Program-made: the position numbers and the translations under genes
Notes under the pieces: model-generated
What the model saw: the letters and a program-made list of their open reading frames with translations, nothing else
Told to the model about the DNA's origin: nothing
Databases searched by the model: none
In this document: positions 18,814-26,382 of the stretch, one piece after another
Position numbering within the stretch: position 1 is the stretch's first letter
Layout of the letters: each line of letters opens with the position of its first letter
DNA from: Herbaspirillum sp. alder98
GTDB lineage: Bacteria > Pseudomonadota > Gammaproteobacteria > Burkholderiales > Burkholderiaceae_D
Assembly: GCF_020179755.1 (NCBI RefSeq)
Contig: NZ_JAIUCY010000003.1
Location: forward strand, 310,001 to 374,000
Length of the DNA stretch: 64,000 bases
Direction: 5' to 3'

Positions 18814-19845
18814 TCATGCAGCGGGATGGATGCGGAACACTTCGGATTCGCCGTGCTCTTGCAGCAATTGCAGCAGCATGCGGCGCATCATGAGGCCGGG
18901 TCGGTCGGACGCCATGTGAAATTCCTGGCGGCGTCGCACGTCGATGCAGGCATCGGGGTCGGTGGCTTCGAGGATCTCCCGGTCTTCCACCAGGATGGGC
19001 GCATCCCAGGCGATCAGCTCGGCCTCGGGACACTCTTCTTCGGTATCGTTGCGGTACAGCCATTGCGACAGCATGATGGCGCCATCATCAATGGGCGTGG
19101 CGCAGTTGTAGATGATGTGGTGGCGCCCGGTCTCCGGATAGGTGCAACCGAAGCGGCGCACGAAAGGCAGGTACCAGCGGTTGAACATGTGGCGCACCGT
19201 GGTGTCGGCGGTACTGCCGGTGACGCGGTGGCTGGCCGGCACGTTCTTGATCGGCACGCGGGTCTCGGCCTCGAAGCCGTAGTCGGTTTCCTCGATCTCG
19301 TACTTCTCCGGCTTGGGCTGGTCGTACAGGCCGAAGGTGGCACGGTGCACGTAGCTGAAGTGGGAGTTGTCGAAGGAATTTTCCATCATGCGCAGCGCGC
19401 TGGTATCCCAGCGCTCGTAGAACTGGAAGATGCGGCGATAGCCGGGCGCGCCATCTTCCGGGAAATCCGGAATCTCACGCAGCGGATCTTCCAGCGCCAC
19501 CCAGACGTAGCCATAGCGCTCCTTGCAGTGATAGGCCTTCACGCAAGCGCCCGAGGGTACCGCGCCATCGAGGTTTTGCGGCACGCGCACGCAGGCGCCT
19601 GCGCCGTTGTAGGTCCAGCCGTGATAGCCGCAGACGATATTGCCGTTCTCCACGAACCCCTTGGACAACCTGGCCGTGCGATGGCAGCAGCGATCCTCCA
19701 AGGCGGCGGGACTGCCGTCCTGTTTCAACCAGAGCACCAGCTTCTCGCCCAGCAACGTGAACGGTTGCGGGCCCGCCGTCAGTTGCGAGATGGGCATGAG
19801 CGCGTACCAGAACTTGCGCAACACTCTTTGTTGGGTCACCAGCAT
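18814..19845 (-). CDS. Rieske non-heme iron oxygenase, alpha subunit
   Basis: 343 residues. The Rieske [2Fe-2S] ligands are C53-x-H55 and C72-x2-H75 (DRCCHR, CGYHGW). The mononuclear iron site is D159-x2-H162-x4-H167 (FDNSHFSYVH). Size and layout resemble single-component N- or O-demethylating Rieske oxygenases (vanillate, caffeine NdmA/B and pheophorbide-like groups) rather than two-subunit ring dioxygenases. It needs a reductase, and none is encoded nearby. The ATG at 19845 has a strong AAGGAG. It sits between binding protein and ATPase genes, so it is co-expressed with the importer. Substrate unknown; an N-methylated or otherwise modified purine is my inference. Confidence 0.85.
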   Translation of the reverse strand: MLVTQQRVLRKFWYALMPISQLTAGPQPFTLLGEKLVLWLKQDGSPAALEDRCCHRTARLSKGFVENGNIVCGYHGWTYNGAGACVRVPQNLDGAVPSGACVKAYHCKERYGYVWVALEDPLREIPDFPEDGAPGYRRIFQFYERWDTSALRMMENSFDNSHFSYVHRATFGLYDQPKPEKYEIEETDYGFEAETRVPIKNVPASHRVTGSTADTTVRHMFNRWYLPFVRRFGCTYPETGRHHIIYNCATPIDDGAIMLSQWLYRNDTEEECPEAELIAWDAPILVEDREILEATDPDACIDVRRRQEFHMASDRPGLMMRRMLLQLLQEHGESEVFRIHPAA

Positions 19846-19973
19846 GCTGCTACTCCTTGTGCATGGGCCGCGAACCAGATGGATCCACGGCGATCCGGCC
19901 GGCGTGCCAACACGGTCGCCTTCGCCGGAAAAAACGAAAACCGAAAAACCAGGTTGACCACGAGCTGCCAGGT

Positions 19974-20978
19974 TCAGGGCATGACCTTCATGTCCTTGAC
20001 GAACTGGGTGGTGTAGGCCTTGCGATAATCGGTGCCGGCCTTGAGCAGGCCGGTGGCCACCATGACGTCATAGGTCTGTTTCCAGCGCTCGTCGGTCATC
20101 ACGCCGATGCCCAGCCTGGCGGCATCGCCGCCGGTGACCACCTTCAACTCCTTGAGCTTGCCCAATGCATAGGCCAGTTGTTCGTCGCTCATGTTCTTGT
20201 TGTCCTGCTTGATGAGCGCGTTGGCCGGCGCCGGGTCTTCCAGGTAGCTTTTCCAGCCTTCGGCGGTGGCCCTGACGAAACGCTGCACCAGATCGGGCCT
20301 GGTGGCCACCGTCTTCTGCAAGGTGATGATGGTGGTGCCATAGGGCGGATAGCCTTCGCTGGCGAACAGGAAGAACTTGCTCTTCACGCCCGCCTTGTCG
20401 GCCTGGAACAGCTCCGACGAGGGATAGGCCTGCTGCGCGATGCCGGGGTCGGCGAAGAAGGGCTGCAGGTTGAAGGTGTAGGCCCGGGATTGCGCATCGG
20501 TGTAGCCATACTTGGACTTGAGCCAAGGCCACCAGCTCGACTGGCCCGAACCTGCCACCAGGATGGTCTTGTTCTTCAGGCCGCCCAGGCTGGCGACGTC
20601 GTCATGCGTCATCATTCCTTGCAGATCGGACTGGAAGGAAGCGCCCACGGTGACCAGCGGCAAGCCCTGCTCGATGCCCTTCATGACCGTGAAGTCATAG
20701 CCCATGCTGAAATCGGCCTGCCCGGCTACCAGGATCTGCATGTTGTTGACCTGCGGGCCGCCCATCTTGATGGTCACGTCCATGCCGTACTTCTTGTAGA
20801 TGCCCTTGGCCACGGCCTGGTAGAAGCCGCCATGCTCGGCCTGGGCATACCAGTTCGACAGCAGGGTGACCTTGTCTTCGGCATGGGCCATGCCGGCCAT
20901 CTGCCAGGCGGCGGCGCCTAGTGCCAGGGCGGCGATATGCCGCATGAATGTCCGTTTTTGCATCGCTTGCTTTTTCAT
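19974..20978 (-). CDS. NMT1/THI5-like ABC substrate-binding protein
   Basis: 334 residues from the ATG at 20978, chosen for GAGGAAGG just upstream. Signal peptide about 1-33 (basic start, hydrophobic ALALGAAAWQMAGMAHA, cleavage near AHA). The mature part has the NMT1 features: SNWYAQAEHGGFYQAVAKG, a QILVAGQADF segment and a late conserved tryptophan (GWKSYL). Such proteins deliver pyrimidine-like, hydantoin-like or purine-like N-heterocycles to SsuBC-type transporters. It is first in the operon, behind an unusually long upstream region. Confidence 0.88.
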   Translation of the reverse strand: MKKQAMQKRTFMRHIAALALGAAAWQMAGMAHAEDKVTLLSNWYAQAEHGGFYQAVAKGIYKKYGMDVTIKMGGPQVNNMQILVAGQADFSMGYDFTVMKGIEQGLPLVTVGASFQSDLQGMMTHDDVASLGGLKNKTILVAGSGQSSWWPWLKSKYGYTDAQSRAYTFNLQPFFADPGIAQQAYPSSELFQADKAGVKSKFFLFASEGYPPYGTTIITLQKTVATRPDLVQRFVRATAEGWKSYLEDPAPANALIKQDNKNMSDEQLAYALGKLKELKVVTGGDAARLGIGVMTDERWKQTYDVMVATGLLKAGTDYRKAYTTQFVKDMKVMP

Positions 20979-21238
20979 GGCCTTCCTCTCCAGGTGGGTT
21001 GAACTTGCATCGACAAATCGAGACATCAGCAATCGGGCGCCAGCGAGCGGGTGCGGTCGACGGCGGGCATGAGCGCAATCAGGTATTGGTCACGCAGTTG
21101 AGATGTGTTGTACAGAAAACAGGAACGCACCCGCCCCGACCGCAGATGGGCATGGCTTGATGCATCAGGAAACGGGAAAGCCCGCGCAGGCGGCAGGAAT
21201 GACAGCGAAGGCGAAGGCGCGCGGGCAATGTACATGGT

Positions 21239-21292
21239 CTCGTGTCCTGGCGAACGATCAGGACCATCGGCGTGTGCCGATGGCGTCACGAG
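21239..21292 (-). ncRNA. Candidate structured RNA: compact three-way junction
   Basis: On the minus strand: P1 CTCGTG/CACGAG (6 pairs), linker ACG, P2 CCATCGGC-ACAC-GCCGATGG (8 pairs), immediately P3 TCCTG-N9-CAGGA (5 pairs), then back to P1 with no unpaired base. Every stem is perfectly complementary. A second TCCTG at about 21307-21303 could replace the 5' arm of P3, which would allow an alternative fold. It lies about 260 bases before the NMT1 gene. Proposed as riboswitch or leader RNA; identity unknown. Confidence 0.45.
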
Positions 21293-21348
21293 CAATGCCC
21301 CGCAGGACGGTAAGTGCTACCGACTGCTAGCCGCTTCTACTCACATCA

Positions 21349-21360
21349 TTTGCTAGCAAA
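21349..21360. promoter_or_regulatory. 12-bp perfect palindrome, candidate operator
   Basis: TTTGCTAGCAAA. A second GCTAGC core lies at 21326-21331, 26 bases away centre to centre. Placed at the far end of the leader of the Rieske operon, it may bind a dimeric regulator. No regulator gene is adjacent. Confidence 0.35.
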
Positions 21361-21427
21361 CGACGTGCCAACCCGGGATGCGCCGGATCCGCCCGGTGTA
21401 GCCAGGCGTTTTTGCCGATCACCAATG

Positions 21428-21454
21428 AAAAAGGGACGGAAAGCTCCGTCCCTT
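21428..21454 (-). terminator. Intrinsic terminator of the dienelactone hydrolase gene
   Basis: On the minus strand AAGGGACGGA-GCTT-TCCGTCCCTT, a perfect 10-pair stem with a 4-base loop, followed by a run of T (five T at 21432-21428). It lies about 75 bases past the hydrolase stop codon. Confidence 0.85.
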
Positions 21455-21473
21455 GCACCACTTGCCCGCATAA

Positions 21474-21515
21474 ATTGGTGCGCGCCGCCTTGATCTGCAT
21501 CGGATGCGCACCAAT
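21474..21515. repeat. 10-bp inverted repeat in the hydrolase 3' region
   Basis: ATTGGTGCGC and GCGCACCAAT, perfect arms 22 bases apart, between the hydrolase stop and its terminator. The TGGTGC/GCACCA halves resemble NtrC half-sites, and a further TGCACCA lies at about 21455-21461, but the spacing does not fit a standard NtrC dyad. Confidence 0.5.
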
Positions 21516-21527
21516 AAGAGGCTGGCC

Positions 21528-22412
21528 TCAAGCCACGCCGTGCTGCTTGAAGAAAGCCAGCACCTTGGTCCAGGCATCCTTGGCGTCGGCCTCGACATAG
21601 CTGGGGCGATAGTCAGCATTGAAGGCGTGGCCGGAATTGGCGTAGACGTGGAATTCCGACTTGTTGCCGGCCTTCTGCAAGGCTTCCTTCATCTGCTCGA
21701 CGGTGGAGACCGGGATGCCCTGGTCCTTGCCGCCATAGAGGCCGATGACGGGCGTCTTCAGGGTGGCGGCAATGTCGATCGGCTGCTGCGGCGCCAGCGC
21801 GGTCTTGTCGCCCACCAGGCGACCATACCAGGCAGCACCGGCCTTGACCTTGGGGTTGTGAGCGCTGTAGAGCCACACCACGCGGCCGCCCCAGCAGAAA
21901 CCGTTGATGCCCAGGCGGCTGGTGTCGCCGCCATTCTCGCCGGCCCATTTGACATAGGCATCGAGGTCGCCCAGCACCTGCTCATCGGGCACCTTGCTGA
22001 TGATTTCCTTCTGCAGCTCGGCAATCGAGGTGTAAGACTGCGGATTGCCCTGGCGCACGAAGAAATCCGGCGCGATCGCCAGGTAGCCCAACTTGGCGAA
22101 ACGGCGCGCGATGTCGGCGATGTGCTCGTGCACGCCGAAGATCTCGGACACCACGATGATCACCGGCAGGTGGGTCTTGCCTTCGGGCTGGGCGCGGTAG
22201 GCGGGCACGCGCTGGCCGTTGACGGTGATGGCGACTTCACCGGCGGTCAGGCCCGCGGTGTCGGTCTTGATCATCGTCTGGGCGCAGACCGGCAGCACGG
22301 CGGCGGCAAAACCGGTGCCCAGTGCAGTCTTGAGAAAGGTGCGGCGATCGGCGGTATCCGGCAGCTTGCTTTGTCCCAGCAGGCTGTCGATGTCATTGCG
22401 AAAGTCGTTCAT
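21528..22412 (-). CDS. Exported dienelactone hydrolase family protein
   Basis: 294 residues from the ATG at 22412, which has GGAGAA upstream; the longer reading to 22880 only reads the neighbouring gene out of frame. The alpha/beta-hydrolase catalytic triad of the DLH family is intact: Cys173 (GFCWGG), Asp230 (GGKDQG) and His262 (NSGHAF). A twin-arginine-type signal (DRRTFLKTALGTGFAAAVLP, RR at 23-24) suggests Tat export, unlike the cytoplasmic ClcD used in chlorocatechol breakdown. Probably a periplasmic carboxylester or lactone hydrolase. Single-gene unit with its own terminator. Confidence 0.88.
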   Translation of the reverse strand: MNDFRNDIDSLLGQSKLPDTADRRTFLKTALGTGFAAAVLPVCAQTMIKTDTAGLTAGEVAITVNGQRVPAYRAQPEGKTHLPVIIVVSEIFGVHEHIADIARRFAKLGYLAIAPDFFVRQGNPQSYTSIAELQKEIISKVPDEQVLGDLDAYVKWAGENGGDTSRLGINGFCWGGRVVWLYSAHNPKVKAGAAWYGRLVGDKTALAPQQPIDIAATLKTPVIGLYGGKDQGIPVSTVEQMKEALQKAGNKSEFHVYANSGHAFNADYRPSYVEADAKDAWTKVLAFFKQHGVA

Positions 22413-22471
22413 CAGCGGTTCTCCAAGGGTTGATGGAAGGGTTCCCACGCCGGAGTCTACCTGCAAACAGA

Positions 22472-23260
22472 TCAGCCGTAGTAGGGGTACAGGCGCGACT
22501 GGTCCATGAACGCGTGGTAGTGCACCACCACCCCCTGCTCGCGCAGGCTCAGCACCGCATAGGCGGGCGGTTCCATCGAGGTGGTGGCCGGCCCGGTGAG
22601 GGTAAAGTCCAGCGCATGCTGGTGATTGGTGCCCGGCACCGTCGAGAACGGGGTGCCATACCAGCTGCCGCCGGACGGGCGATGCACGTGACCCGAGAAC
22701 ATGTGCCGCACATTGCCGTGCTTGCGCACCAGGGCGCGCAGGTCGGCCTCTTCGCGCAGGCGGATCCAGTCCATCGAGGGCAGGTCGAGCTCGAACGGCG
22801 GGTGATGCGAAAACAGGTAGGCGTGACGCCCCTGCGCGGCCTGCAACTGTTGGTCCAGCCAGGCCAGGCGCTGCTCGCACAGGCGCCCTTCGTGGGTGCC
22901 GGGATGCTTGGTGTCGAGAAAGATCAGCCGCGCCTGGCCGCTGTCGTGGTGGTGCTGGACGAAGCCGTTGTCGTCGACCGGCGCCTGCGGGAAGACGCGG
23001 CGAAACACCTCGCGCTCGTCATGATTGCCCAGCAACAGTTGCACCGGCAGCTTCAGGGCCTGCAGGCAATCGGCCAGCAGGCGGTAGGATGGCTCGTCGC
23101 CGTCGTGGGTCAGGTCACCGGTGATGACCACCAGTTCGGCATCGGCATGATGGGTATTGATGTGGTCGATGCATTGGCGAAAGCGCTGCACCGGATCTTC
23201 GCCGAACAGCAGGTTGCCGTCCGGCACCAGGTGGATGTCGGAAACTTGGATGACTTTCAT
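22472..23260 (-). CDS. Class III metallophosphodiesterase (GpdQ/CpdA family)
   Basis: 262 residues. Binuclear metallophosphoesterase motifs: DIH (8-10), GDL (48-50), GNHD (78-81), HHPP and GHVHRP. The family includes cAMP phosphodiesterase CpdA and glycerophosphodiesterase GpdQ. Its position as last gene of a UgpCBAE-like operon, 42 bases after the permease, favours cleavage of imported glycerophosphodiesters to glycerol-3-phosphate; a cyclic-nucleotide role is the alternative. No signal peptide, so cytoplasmic. Confidence 0.85.
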   Translation of the reverse strand: MKVIQVSDIHLVPDGNLLFGEDPVQRFRQCIDHINTHHADAELVVITGDLTHDGDEPSYRLLADCLQALKLPVQLLLGNHDEREVFRRVFPQAPVDDNGFVQHHHDSGQARLIFLDTKHPGTHEGRLCEQRLAWLDQQLQAAQGRHAYLFSHHPPFELDLPSMDWIRLREEADLRALVRKHGNVRHMFSGHVHRPSGGSWYGTPFSTVPGTNHQHALDFTLTGPATTSMEPPAYAVLSLREQGVVVHYHAFMDQSRLYPYYG

Positions 23261-23302
23261 GGGTGTGCGATCAGGAATTGAAATCGGGGAATGGAAAAAG
23301 GT

Positions 23303-24175
23303 TTAGCGGATGCCGGCGCGCAGGAACGCCTGCACGAACTGCCGCTGGAACACCAGGAAGGCCAGCAGCAGGGGCGCCACCGTCATCAGCGTGGCGGCGC
23401 TGATGACGGCGATGTTGACGCCGCTTTCGGGCGCTGCAAACAGCGACAGCCCCACCGTCAGCGGACGCGTCGACGGCGAATTGGTCACGATCAATGGCCA
23501 CAGGAAGTTATTCCAGTGGGTCGCCACCGACACCAGCGCATAGGCCAGGTAAGTCGGGCGCGCGGCCGGCACGTAGACCCGCCGCAACACGCCGAACCAG
23601 CCGCAGCCCTCGATGCGGGCCGCTTCTTCCAGCTCGCGCGGAATCTGCATGAAACTCTGGCGCAACAGGAAGATGCCGAAGGCGCTGGCCATGTAGGGCA
23701 AGGCCATCCCCAGCGTGCTGTCGAGCAGGCCCAGGCGCCCCACCATCGCGTAGTTCTCGACGATCAGGATCTCGGGCAGCACGAACAACTGCAGCAGCAC
23801 CAGCATGAACACGACCTGCTTGCCGACGAACTCGAAACGCGCGAAGGCAAACCCGGCCAGCGTACACAGCGCGAACTGGCCGACCAGGATCAGCGTGGCC
23901 AGGCAAAAGGTATTGAAGAAATAATTCAGCCAGGGCGCAGCGGCCCAGGCGTAGCGAAAATTATCCAGCACCAGCGGCGCACGCCAGTCGAAGGACAAGG
24001 CCGCATGCGAATCGTGAAACGCCGCCCACAACGCAAACAACAGTGGCGCCACCCAGGCCGCGGCCAGCAGCCAGGCGCAGCCGGTGTCGAGCAGCCAGGC
24101 CAGGCGCTGGCCGGACTCGGTGCTGGCGGGCGCGCTTTCGACAGGCTGCAGGATCGCAGCAGGTTTGGTCATCAT
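23303..24175 (-). CDS. ugpE: ABC transporter permease, UgpE-like
   Basis: 290 residues with six predicted membrane segments and the carbohydrate-permease EAA loop EEAARIEGCGWFGVLRRVYVP (shown by its EEAARIEGCG core). Two consecutive ATG codons (24175 and 24172) can both serve as start. The gap to the upstream permease is 4 bases. It is the second transmembrane subunit of the glycerol-phosphate-type importer. The symbol is assigned by context and family rather than by exact match. Confidence 0.85.
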   Translation of the reverse strand: MMTKPAAILQPVESAPASTESGQRLAWLLDTGCAWLLAAAWVAPLLFALWAAFHDSHAALSFDWRAPLVLDNFRYAWAAAPWLNYFFNTFCLATLILVGQFALCTLAGFAFARFEFVGKQVVFMLVLLQLFVLPEILIVENYAMVGRLGLLDSTLGMALPYMASAFGIFLLRQSFMQIPRELEEAARIEGCGWFGVLRRVYVPAARPTYLAYALVSVATHWNNFLWPLIVTNSPSTRPLTVGLSLFAAPESGVNIAVISAATLMTVAPLLLAFLVFQRQFVQAFLRAGIR

Positions 24176-24179
24176 GGTC

Positions 24180-25091
24180 TTAGCGGTAATGGATGCGACG
24201 GTCGAACACCAGCAGTTGCACGGCGGCGATGACGCCCAGCACGGCGATGGCCAATACCGTCATGACGGCAGCGCTGGCCTGGTCGAGATAGGCGAAGGCC
24301 ATTTCCCAGATCCAGTACAGGATCAGCTTGGAGGCATTGTCCGGACCGCCCTTGGTGAGAATGAAGAGATGGTCGATCAGGCGCACCGAGTTGATCAGCG
24401 CATTGACCAGCACGAACAAAGTGGTCGGCATCAACAGCGGCAGCACCACGCGACGGGTGTAAGCCCAGCGGCTGGCGCCCTCCAGTTGCGAGGCTTCGCG
24501 CAACTCGGGCGGGATCGCCTGCAGCGCCGCCAGGTAGAACAGCATGAAGAAACCGGACTCCTTCCACACCGTCACCGCCATCACCGCCCACAACGCCGTG
24601 CCCGGCTGCCCCAGCCAGTTGGTGGGGCCGATGCCGAACAGCGCCGCGAGATGGTCGAGCAGACCCAACCCCGGGGTATAGAAGAACAACCACAGGTTGG
24701 CCGCCGCAATCATCGGCAACATGGTGGGCGTGAAGAACGCCGTGCGCACCAGCGAGCGCCCGCCGATACGCCCGTTGGCCCACAAGGCCATCGCCAGCGC
24801 CAGGGCGATCGACAGCGGCACGGTCACGGCGGCGTACAGCAAGTTGTTGCCGGCCACCTGCCAGAACACCGGATCGTCCAGCAGCGCGCGATAGTTGTCG
24901 ATGCCGGCGAACACGCTGGGCCGGCGCGCGGTGGCCCGGGTGTTCAGGCTGGCCCAGAAGGTGGCGGCCATGGGCCAGAACGCAAACAGGGTCAGCAGCA
25001 CCATGGCCGGGCTGAGCAAGCCCCAGGCAAGCAGGGTGTGGGCGCGCCGGGTGAGCGCTGCCGGCGTGAGCGACGTGGAGGACAAACGCAT
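24180..25091 (-). CDS. ugpA: ABC transporter permease, UgpA-like
   Basis: 303 residues, six membrane segments beginning with the LLAWGLLSPAMVLLTLFAFWP helix region, and an EAA loop (REASQLEGASRWAYTRR). It starts one base after the stop of the binding-protein gene. Pairs with the UgpE-like permease to form the channel. Confidence 0.85.
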   Translation of the reverse strand: MRLSSTSLTPAALTRRAHTLLAWGLLSPAMVLLTLFAFWPMAATFWASLNTRATARRPSVFAGIDNYRALLDDPVFWQVAGNNLLYAAVTVPLSIALALAMALWANGRIGGRSLVRTAFFTPTMLPMIAAANLWLFFYTPGLGLLDHLAALFGIGPTNWLGQPGTALWAVMAVTVWKESGFFMLFYLAALQAIPPELREASQLEGASRWAYTRRVVLPLLMPTTLFVLVNALINSVRLIDHLFILTKGGPDNASKLILYWIWEMAFAYLDQASAAVMTVLAIAVLGVIAAVQLLVFDRRIHYR

Positions 25092-25092
25092 G

Positions 25093-26355
25093 TCAGCGAT
25101 AGGGTTTCAACAGGCGTTCGGCCGCGGCCTGGGCCTCGTCCATCGCCTGCTTGGGCGTCTTGGTGCCGGTCAGCGCGGCCTGGATCGCGTTGGACAAGAC
25201 CTCACGCACGCGCGCGGTCTGCTCGGTGGAAAACTCGGGGACCGCCACCGCCAGCTGGTCGCGCGCCACCAGCGCCTGCGGGAAGGTCTTGGTGTAGTCG
25301 CGCAGGGCAGCGGTGTCGTAGGCGGCCGGGCTGGTGCCAACGTAGCCGGTTGCAATCGACCAGCGGGCGGCGCGCTCAGGCGCCGTCATCCAGCGCACGA
25401 AGGTCAGCGAAGCGGTCTTCTGGGCCGCAGTGGCGCCCTTGAACAGATAGAAATTGCCGCCGCCCACGGGCGAGCCGGGTTGCTTGTTGGCCGGCAGCAT
25501 GGCCACGCCGAAATCGAACTTGGCCTCTTGCCTGACGGCGGTGAGATTGCCGGTGGTGTGCCACATCATGGCGGTCTGCCCCTGCACGAAGGCCTGGCGC
25601 AAGGTGCCCCACTCGATGGCGCCGGCAGGCATCACCTTATGCGTCGCCGCCAGTGCGCGCCAGAATTCCAGCGCCTCGATCGCGGCCGGGCTGTTGAAGC
25701 TGACCTGGGTGCCTTCCTTGTTCATCAGCTCCACACCGTTCTGGATCGCGAACGCCTGGAACATCCAGTACGGATAGCCGGTGGAGGGAATCATCAACCC
25801 GTACTTGCCGTTGCCGCTCAGGCGAGTGGCGGCGGCGACCATTTCCTTCCAGGTCCTGGGCGGCGCATCGGGGTTCAGGCCGGCGGCGCGGAACATGTCC
25901 TTGTTGTAGAACATCACCAGCGTCGAGCGCTGGAAAGGAATGCCCCATACGTGGCCGCCGATGGTGCCGTTGGCCATCAGGCCGGGATAGAAGCCTTGCA
26001 GCCAGGCGCGGTCGGCCGGCGTGGTGGCCAGGGTATCGAAAGGCTCGATCAGGCCCTGGTCGATCAGGTCATAGGTATCGAGCGCGCCCAGCACCGACAG
26101 TTGCGCCGGCTGGCCGCCCTTCAACGCCGACAGCGCGCGCACCCGGGTTTCGTCGTAGTTGCCGGAATACACGGCCTTGACCTTGATCTCGGGGTGCCCC
26201 TTTTCGAATTCGCCGATCAAGCCATCCATGACGGTCGTCAGCGGGCCGCCCACCGCAATCGGGTAATACATGGTCAGCTCGGTGGCGGCATGCGCCGCGC
26301 TGGCGGAAAACAGTGAAATGGCCAGCGCGGTCTTGCGCAGGAAACGGTTCAGCAT
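25093..26355 (-). CDS. ugpB: ABC substrate-binding protein, UgpB-like
   Basis: 420 residues. Signal peptide about 1-23 (MLNRFLRKTALAISLFSASAA, cleavage near AHA). The mature chain starts TELTMYYPIAVGGPLT, as in UgpB-type glycerol-3-phosphate/glycerophosphodiester receptors, and has the W-containing binding-lobe segment AVRQEA...FDFGVAMLP. AAGGA lies before the ATG. It sits between the ATPase and permease genes. A general sugar ligand is the alternative, but the phosphodiesterase and DeoR neighbours favour glycerophosphodiesters. Confidence 0.85.
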   Translation of the reverse strand: MLNRFLRKTALAISLFSASAAHAATELTMYYPIAVGGPLTTVMDGLIGEFEKGHPEIKVKAVYSGNYDETRVRALSALKGGQPAQLSVLGALDTYDLIDQGLIEPFDTLATTPADRAWLQGFYPGLMANGTIGGHVWGIPFQRSTLVMFYNKDMFRAAGLNPDAPPRTWKEMVAAATRLSGNGKYGLMIPSTGYPYWMFQAFAIQNGVELMNKEGTQVSFNSPAAIEALEFWRALAATHKVMPAGAIEWGTLRQAFVQGQTAMMWHTTGNLTAVRQEAKFDFGVAMLPANKQPGSPVGGGNFYLFKGATAAQKTASLTFVRWMTAPERAARWSIATGYVGTSPAAYDTAALRDYTKTFPQALVARDQLAVAVPEFSTEQTARVREVLSNAIQAALTGTKTPKQAMDEAQAAAERLLKPYR

Positions 26356-26382
26356 GGGAATCCTTTCGTGAAAAATGGAGAA

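Larger units (their letters stand above)
20979..21427 (-). promoter_or_regulatory. Long upstream region/leader of the NMT1-Rieske operon
   Basis: About 450 bases with no convincing gene. It holds a three-way-junction fold (21239-21292), a small hairpin CGGTA-N5-TACCG (21308-21322) and two GCTAGC palindromes (21326-21331 and within 21349-21360). An open frame of about 70 codons on the minus strand (ATG at about 21235, ending 21026) has low-complexity composition and no domain, so I do not call it. The density of perfect pairing suggests a structured 5' untranslated RNA. No clear sigma70 or sigma54 promoter was found. Confidence 0.5.

Noticed and set aside
18797..19063. N-terminal extension of the ABC ATPase by about 89 residues
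   Set aside because: It reads the Rieske gene out of frame; the ATG at 18796 has AGGAG and leads directly into the ATPase domain.
21026..21295. Small minus-strand frame (about 70-89 codons) in the leader of the Rieske operon
   Set aside because: Low-complexity Pro/Ser/Arg composition, no ribosome site of quality, no family; overlaps the structured RNA. A leader peptide cannot be wholly excluded.
20979..21430. Possible guanidine (ykkC-type) riboswitch before the NMT1 gene
   Set aside because: The conserved ykkC loops are not present; the structure is reported as unknown instead.
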